The position numbers were made by a program, and so were the translations under genes. A stretch of DNA of 64,000 nt from DATJKD01 sp963834855 (GTDB lineage: Bacteria; Pseudomonadota; Gammaproteobacteria; Steroidobacterales; Steroidobacteraceae): the NCBI GenBank assembly GCA_963834855.1, contig CAWIDH010000021.1:124001-188000 (forward strand). Direction: 5' to 3'. Every line of letters starts with the position of its first letter. The stretch's first letter is position 1. A model generated the notes under the pieces. That model was not told where the DNA came from. It saw nothing but the letters and a program-made list of their open reading frames with translations, and made no database searches. This document shows positions 61,830 through 64,000 of the stretch, piece after piece.

Positions 61830-62461
61830 TGCGCGTCTCCAAGTGATGCGCGCAGCCGCGCATATGCGTAGCGCAGCCGGCTCTTGACGGTCTCCGCCGG
61901 CGCGCCTGTCAGCCCCGCGATCTCGGCCACCGCGAGCCCACCTTCGACGTGCAGCAGGAACGCGTCGCGCTGCGTGGCCGGCAGCGATTCGAGCGCCGCG
62001 AGGAGCAGTCGGCCCTGCTGCAGCGCGTTCGCGGCCCGGGGCGGGTCAGCGTGGATCGCCGTGTCCGCGAGCTCTGCAGCGGCACCGTCGTCCTCTACGG
62101 CTTCGAGGGAGACCAGGCGCTGCGGCGCGCTGGCACGCCAGTGATCGATCATGCGGTTCCGTGCGACGCTGTAGAGCCAGGGAGTGAAACGCGACGCCGC
62201 ATCGAAGGTCGAGCGCGCGACGATGAGCTTGAGCCACACGTCCTGGTGCAGTTCCTCCGCAATCGCGCGATCGCCGCAGTGCCGCAACAGGTAGCGGAAC
62301 ACCCCGCCGCGATGCCGGTCATACAGCCGGTCGAAAGCGGCGGCGTCACCGGCCTGCCAGGCCCGCATCAGCGCCTCGTCCGATTCCGCCACCCGCGACT
62401 CGAGCGCATGCATGCGAGCCGCAGTATGGGGTGCGCAATCCGCAGCGACAATTCCGATCAT
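61826..62461 (-). CDS. ECF-family RNA polymerase sigma factor
   Basis: A 211-residue sigma-70 family member with region 2 (AFDRLYDRHRGGVFRYLLRH, ELHQDVWLKLIVARSTFD, FTPWLYSVARNRMIDHWRA) and region 4 (LESLPATQRDAFLLHVEGGL, TGAPAETVKSRLRYAYARLR). It probably activates its own operon with the gene downstream as regulator. Met codons at 62461 and slightly further in could both serve as start. Confidence 0.92.
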   Translation of the reverse strand: MIGIVAADCAPHTAARMHALESRVAESDEALMRAWQAGDAAAFDRLYDRHRGGVFRYLLRHCGDRAIAEELHQDVWLKLIVARSTFDAASRFTPWLYSVARNRMIDHWRASAPQRLVSLEAVEDDGAAAELADTAIHADPPRAANALQQGRLLLAALESLPATQRDAFLLHVEGGLAVAEIAGLTGAPAETVKSRLRYAYARLRASLGDAQ

Positions 62462-62473
62462 GCATCGTGCCGA

Positions 62474-63286
62474 TCAGGGATCCGGGACGAAGCCGAGGTG
62501 TCCGGGAAACGGTTCAGGGTCGTTGCCCGGCGGGCGCCACCCCGGCAGTACGCCCATGGCCACCAGCGCACTGCGAGTCTCGTAGCGAATGCTGATCGTC
62601 TCGTCCGGCTTGTTGCTCGCGCGGTCGAAACTCGTCCACTGCGCGGGCGAGTGCTCGCTGCGCCCATGACCCGTGCCGAGCGACGCCGAGCGCTCGGCCG
62701 CGTCGGCGCGGGACTTGGCCTCGCCAGCCTCGGCCCGCGCCGCGGGCGATGCGGCGTTGCGTCCGTCGGCCGGGGAGCCGTAGAGCCGGGTGTCCGGCTC
62801 CTGCGCAACGACGGGCGATCGCCGCTCGCGGAACAGCGCGACGCCGATCACGCCGAGATCGTTCGGCCGCCCGGTGCGCGCCGCATAGGAATCGGACGGA
62901 TCCGTGAATACGAAGGCAGCCGTGCGATCGAGGCTCTTGCGCCAGCCTTCGACCGTGACGTAGTCGCCCGGTTCGATCACGTACCCGGATTGCGCGGGCG
63001 ACGCCGTCTGGCCGGTGATCACGTTGACGCCGTCGACGCTGATGACCGCCAGCACCCGCACGCCCGTGCAGTTGCGGACGCGGACCGAGTATTCGTGGCC
63101 AGGGTCACCGACGATCCAGCTGCGGCCCAATTTGCGGTGCGTGGGCAAGGCCTGGTGCAGCGTTCGGTTGTAGACGTCGACCTGCGCCAGCGTTTCGCTG
63201 GACAGCGCCGGGCCGGGCAGCAGCAAGGCGGTCATCAGGCCGCCGGCGCCTGCCAGCACAGCAACGCGGCGTGCGGTTCGATCCAT
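62474..63286 (-). CDS. exported protein of unknown function
   Basis: A 270-residue protein with a signal peptide (MDRTARRVAVLAGAGGLMTA, cleavage near LSSE) and a single beta-rich body (YSVRVRNCTGVRVLAVISVD, SGYVIEPGDYVTVEGWRKSL, RPNDLGVIGVALFRERR), then a less conserved C-terminus. Twelve bases separate it from the sigma factor gene start, so it may be the first gene of a three-gene operon and a candidate signal or target for the sigma factor. No named domain recognised. Confidence 0.75.
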   Translation of the reverse strand: MDRTARRVAVLAGAGGLMTALLLPGPALSSETLAQVDVYNRTLHQALPTHRKLGRSWIVGDPGHEYSVRVRNCTGVRVLAVISVDGVNVITGQTASPAQSGYVIEPGDYVTVEGWRKSLDRTAAFVFTDPSDSYAARTGRPNDLGVIGVALFRERRSPVVAQEPDTRLYGSPADGRNAASPAARAEAGEAKSRADAAERSASLGTGHGRSEHSPAQWTSFDRASNKPDETISIRYETRSALVAMGVLPGWRPPGNDPEPFPGHLGFVPDP

Positions 63287-63388
63287 GGCTCGAGACTCCT
63301 CGTGTAACGGGAACTCGAACCTGAATACGGAACCGGCGGTGGCGGCGGGGTTAACGTGCGTGCGCTGTCCCGGCGCAGGCCAGCAGTC

Positions 63389-64000
63389 TTACGAGGGCAG
63401 GGCGACCCGCGTGTCGAGCGACATGCCGGCGAGCTCATACCCCCGGCGGAAGTCCTGGATGTGGCGGGTCATCCACGTCTGCGCCTCTTCGGGCTTTCCG
63501 CGACGCACGGCCTCGGCGATGCAGCGCTCGGCAACGACGATGCGCGACTGTGCCTGCGGGACGCGATCGATCATGCGGCGCAGCGAAGGCGCCAGCAGGC
63601 GCGTCAGCGGCTGCGTGGACAGGACGAGCACGCGGTTGCCGGCGAGCTCGGCCAGCAGGCCGAAGTACTCCACGACGATCGCGACTGCGGCGTCGGCGCT
63701 GCGCGCGGACTCGACGCGCAGCGACGACGTCGTCGAGCAGCGCCGAGCCTTCGGGCCGGGCGCGCTCGGCCGCGAGCGCCGCGGTACGCGGTGCGATCGC
63801 GAGCATGGCTTCCCACAACTCGATGAAGGTCACCTCGTCGAGCGCAAGCGCCCGGCTCACGCGCGAGGCGGTCTCCGCAGGAACGGGCCGGATGACGAGC
63901 AGCCGCTTGCCGCCGTTCACGCGGTTGACCAGCCCGGAGGATTCCAGCCTGCGCAGGGCCTCGCGGACGGTGGAGCGGTTCACGCCGAACTGGCGGGCGA
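63389..64000 (-). CDS. GntR-family regulator with FCD domain, frameshifted, 5' end outside window
   Basis: The N-terminal winged-helix (LARQFGVNRSTVREALRRLE, SSGLVNRVNGGKRLLVIRP) is read from the window edge, then FIELWEAMLAIAPRTAALAA begins the FCD ligand-binding domain. Near 63725-63735 a +1 shift is needed: the continuation RVESARSADAAVAIVVEYFG, RVPQAQSRIVVAERCIAEAV and RKPEEAQTWMTRHIQDF-type sequence lies in the second frame to a stop at 63389. Uncorrected, the first frame becomes arginine-rich nonsense. Such regulators respond to small organic acids; the ligand is unknown. Confidence 0.8.

Overview
The window is about 64 kb of GC-rich bacterial chromosome dominated by housekeeping genes. 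Gene content (class II DAHP synthase, aceBA, purB, fumC, MsrPQ, a tonB-exbB-exbD1-exbD2 locus as in xanthomonads, a PEP-CTERM-like protein) suggests a gammaproteobacterium, perhaps near Xanthomonadales, Nevskiales or Steroidobacterales. That placement is inference from gene content only.

Layout. 1-6.0 kb: branched-chain amino acid genes: leuA start and ilvC on the minus strand behind a promoter with a leader-peptide attenuator, and a divergent run of M17 aminopeptidase, MFS protein and ilvD. 6.3-12 kb: TonB energy-transduction cluster and two convergent paralogous TPR proteins. 12-16 kb: FabH-like ketosynthase, DMT transporter, MsrPQ methionine sulfoxide repair. 16-36 kb: aconitase, MnmA, Nudix, GNAT, PurB, FumC, MazG, HrpA, an NfeD-slipin pair, a metallo-beta-lactamase-fold protein and a lysine-catabolic pair (saccharopine dehydrogenase plus aminoadipate semialdehyde dehydrogenase). 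36-48 kb: DAHP synthase, RluE-like enzyme, the glyoxylate shunt (aceB-aceA), several frameshifted genes, UvrC, PgsA and tRNA-Gly/tRNA-Cys. 48-60 kb is more accessory: PEP-CTERM-like protein, H1-like/WGR-like pair, MltF-like lytic transglycosylase, a deleted HAD phosphatase relic, GST, cardiolipin synthase, a second TonB, an ECF sigma factor with its DGPF partner, AlkB, DUF99 and an adenosine-binding family protein. 60-64 kb: two broken tRNA-Leu copies around an HNH gene and a group I intron fragment, then an ECF sigma/anti-sigma operon and a GntR/FCD regulator running off the edge.

The most unusual signal is a family of large (about 475-655 bp) imperfect-palindromic intergenic elements present three times (about 10.05-10.68, 15.79-16.26 and 29.73-30.39 kb), all in the same orientation, packed close to stop codons. 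Each has about 80-nt inverted arms, an almost invariant central core and outer GC-rich repeat units of about 30 bp in opposite orientation on the two flanks. I know of no family that matches it.

A second theme is single-base frameshifts in otherwise conserved genes (acnA, class II DAHP synthase, UdgB, an adenylate-cyclase-like TPR protein, an ASH/DUF1573-like protein, a tiny gene at 52.9 kb, the FCD regulator). Nearly all are +1, which points to insertion-type sequencing error, though real decay cannot be excluded from the sequence.
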